DNA from: Dokdonella sp.
GTDB lineage: Bacteria > Pseudomonadota > Gammaproteobacteria > Xanthomonadales > Rhodanobacteraceae
Assembly (NCBI RefSeq): GCF_019634815.1
Contig: NZ_JAHCAP010000014.1
Coordinates: 20,323-84,322, forward strand
DNA: 64,000 nucleotides
Direction: 5' to 3'
Shown: piece by piece, positions 63,636 to 64,000 of the stretch
Layout of the letters: the number at the start of each line of letters is the position of its first letter
Position numbering within the stretch: the stretch's first letter is position 1
The notes under the pieces: model-generated
The model's input: the letters and a program-made list of their open reading frames with translations, nothing else
What the model was told of the DNA's origin: nothing
The model's database searches: none
Translations under genes and position numbers: made by a program

Positions 63636-64000
63636 ATGTCCGAACTCAAAGCCCTGTCCGCCGCCATCGAAGGCGTGCTCGCGCGCGACCGCGGCCGCCT
63701 GCTTGCGCGTTGGCGGCGACTGGGCGCGCTCAAGGGCGAGCCGGATGCGCAGGAGATTGCGGCGCTGCGTGCCGAGATCGAGGCCTCGCGCTCGCGCGTG
63801 GCCGAGCGCATCGCGCGGGTGCCCACGGTCCGCGTCGACGAAGCGTTGCCGATTGCCGCGCGCAGCGAGGAAATCGTTGCGCTGATTGAAAAGCATCAGG
63901 TGATCGTGCTCGCCGGTGAAACCGGCTCGGGCAAGACCACGCAACTGCCCAAACTGTGCCTGGCCGCGGGGCGTGGTACGCGCGGCATGATCGCCTGCAC
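63636..64000 (+). CDS. hrpA: ATP-dependent RNA helicase HrpA, N-terminal part
   Basis: The gene runs off the right edge; 121 codons are visible. The N-terminus has the family's helical lead ([31 protein letters not shown]). Then comes [20 protein letters not shown] followed by the DEAH-box Walker [21 protein letters not shown]. HrpA resolves stalled ribosomes and processes RNA. The ATG at 63636 is chosen by similarity of the N-terminus; the preceding bases have weak SD character. Confidence 0.92.
   Translation, partial: MSELKALSAAIEGVLARDRGRLLARWRRLGALKGEPDAQEIAALRAEIEASRSRVAERIARVPTVRVDEALPIAARSEEIVALIEKHQVIVLAGETGSGKTTQLPKLCLAAGRGTRGMIAC

Overview
The window is about 64 kb of GC-rich, gene-dense gammaproteobacterial chromosome. 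Several things point to the Xanthomonadales (Lysobacterales), most likely Rhodanobacteraceae or Xanthomonadaceae. These are the riboswitch-led metX-metB-hom operon, the piuA-piuC-Sel1 iron cluster, the yggS/pilT and proC-yggT arrangement, a secreted protein ending in IFDNGFD, and extragenic palindromes of the 'TGTAGGAGCGGC' type. The lineage is inferred from gene content; no rRNA gene, tRNA gene or CRISPR array was seen.

Layout. 1-6052: the end of dusA, uup, then an iron-uptake cluster on the minus strand (TonB receptor, PKHD hydroxylase, Sel1 protein). 6053-14075: a divergent control region with a Fur-like site and a textbook sigma-54 promoter. It leads into a MacAB-like export operon (adaptor, ATPase, two unfused permeases) followed by an NtrC-type response regulator and its histidine kinase. 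14161-17290: qmcA-nfeD and gcvT-gcvH, closed by a clear hairpin terminator. 17387-21328: a YdeI-like protein, the fossil C-terminus of a glutathione S-transferase, prfC and an M20 peptidase. 21474-25007: promoter, SAM-I riboswitch, metX, metB and homoserine dehydrogenase. 25014-30540: a DUF4097 protein, anti-sigma and ECF sigma genes, a TPR-sulfotransferase and pckG. 30644-33852: a TetR regulator divergent from fadE with a palindromic operator. 33898-39178: fghA, a NUDIX hydrolase, a TLC-like carrier, a MOSC protein and a GMC oxidoreductase. 39226-45587: etfA/etfB, a two-gene lipoate ligase, ETF-ubiquinone oxidoreductase and an amidase. 45609-47128: a cluster of extragenic palindromes split by an IS621-like IS110 element. 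47122-53507: a glycerate-kinase-like gene, pdxH, a NIF3/CutA-like gene, yggT, proC, a secreted beta-propeller-like gene, yggS and pilT. 53507-59653: tandem repeats, mgtE, and a Mla/Pqi-type lipid transport operon interrupted by a 650-bp inverted-repeat element. 59755-64000: ThrE-type exporter, SulP transporter, dps and the start of hrpA.

Functional links. FadE, EtfAB and ETF-QO form one electron path from acyl-CoA to quinone, and the TetR gene next to fadE probably controls entry. LplA/LplB may supply lipoyl groups to GcvH. The sigma-54 activator encoded at the end of the export operon probably acts on the promoter at the head of that operon.

The most notable find is the IS110 element at 45746-46940. 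Its non-coding end upstream of the transposase can fold as a bridge RNA. One loop there carries two guide segments matching both sides of the palindrome the element interrupts. The donor junction differs from that recalled for IS621 at 2 of 14 positions. The IS110 bridge-RNA mechanism is known; this copy and its programming are read here from sequence alone.
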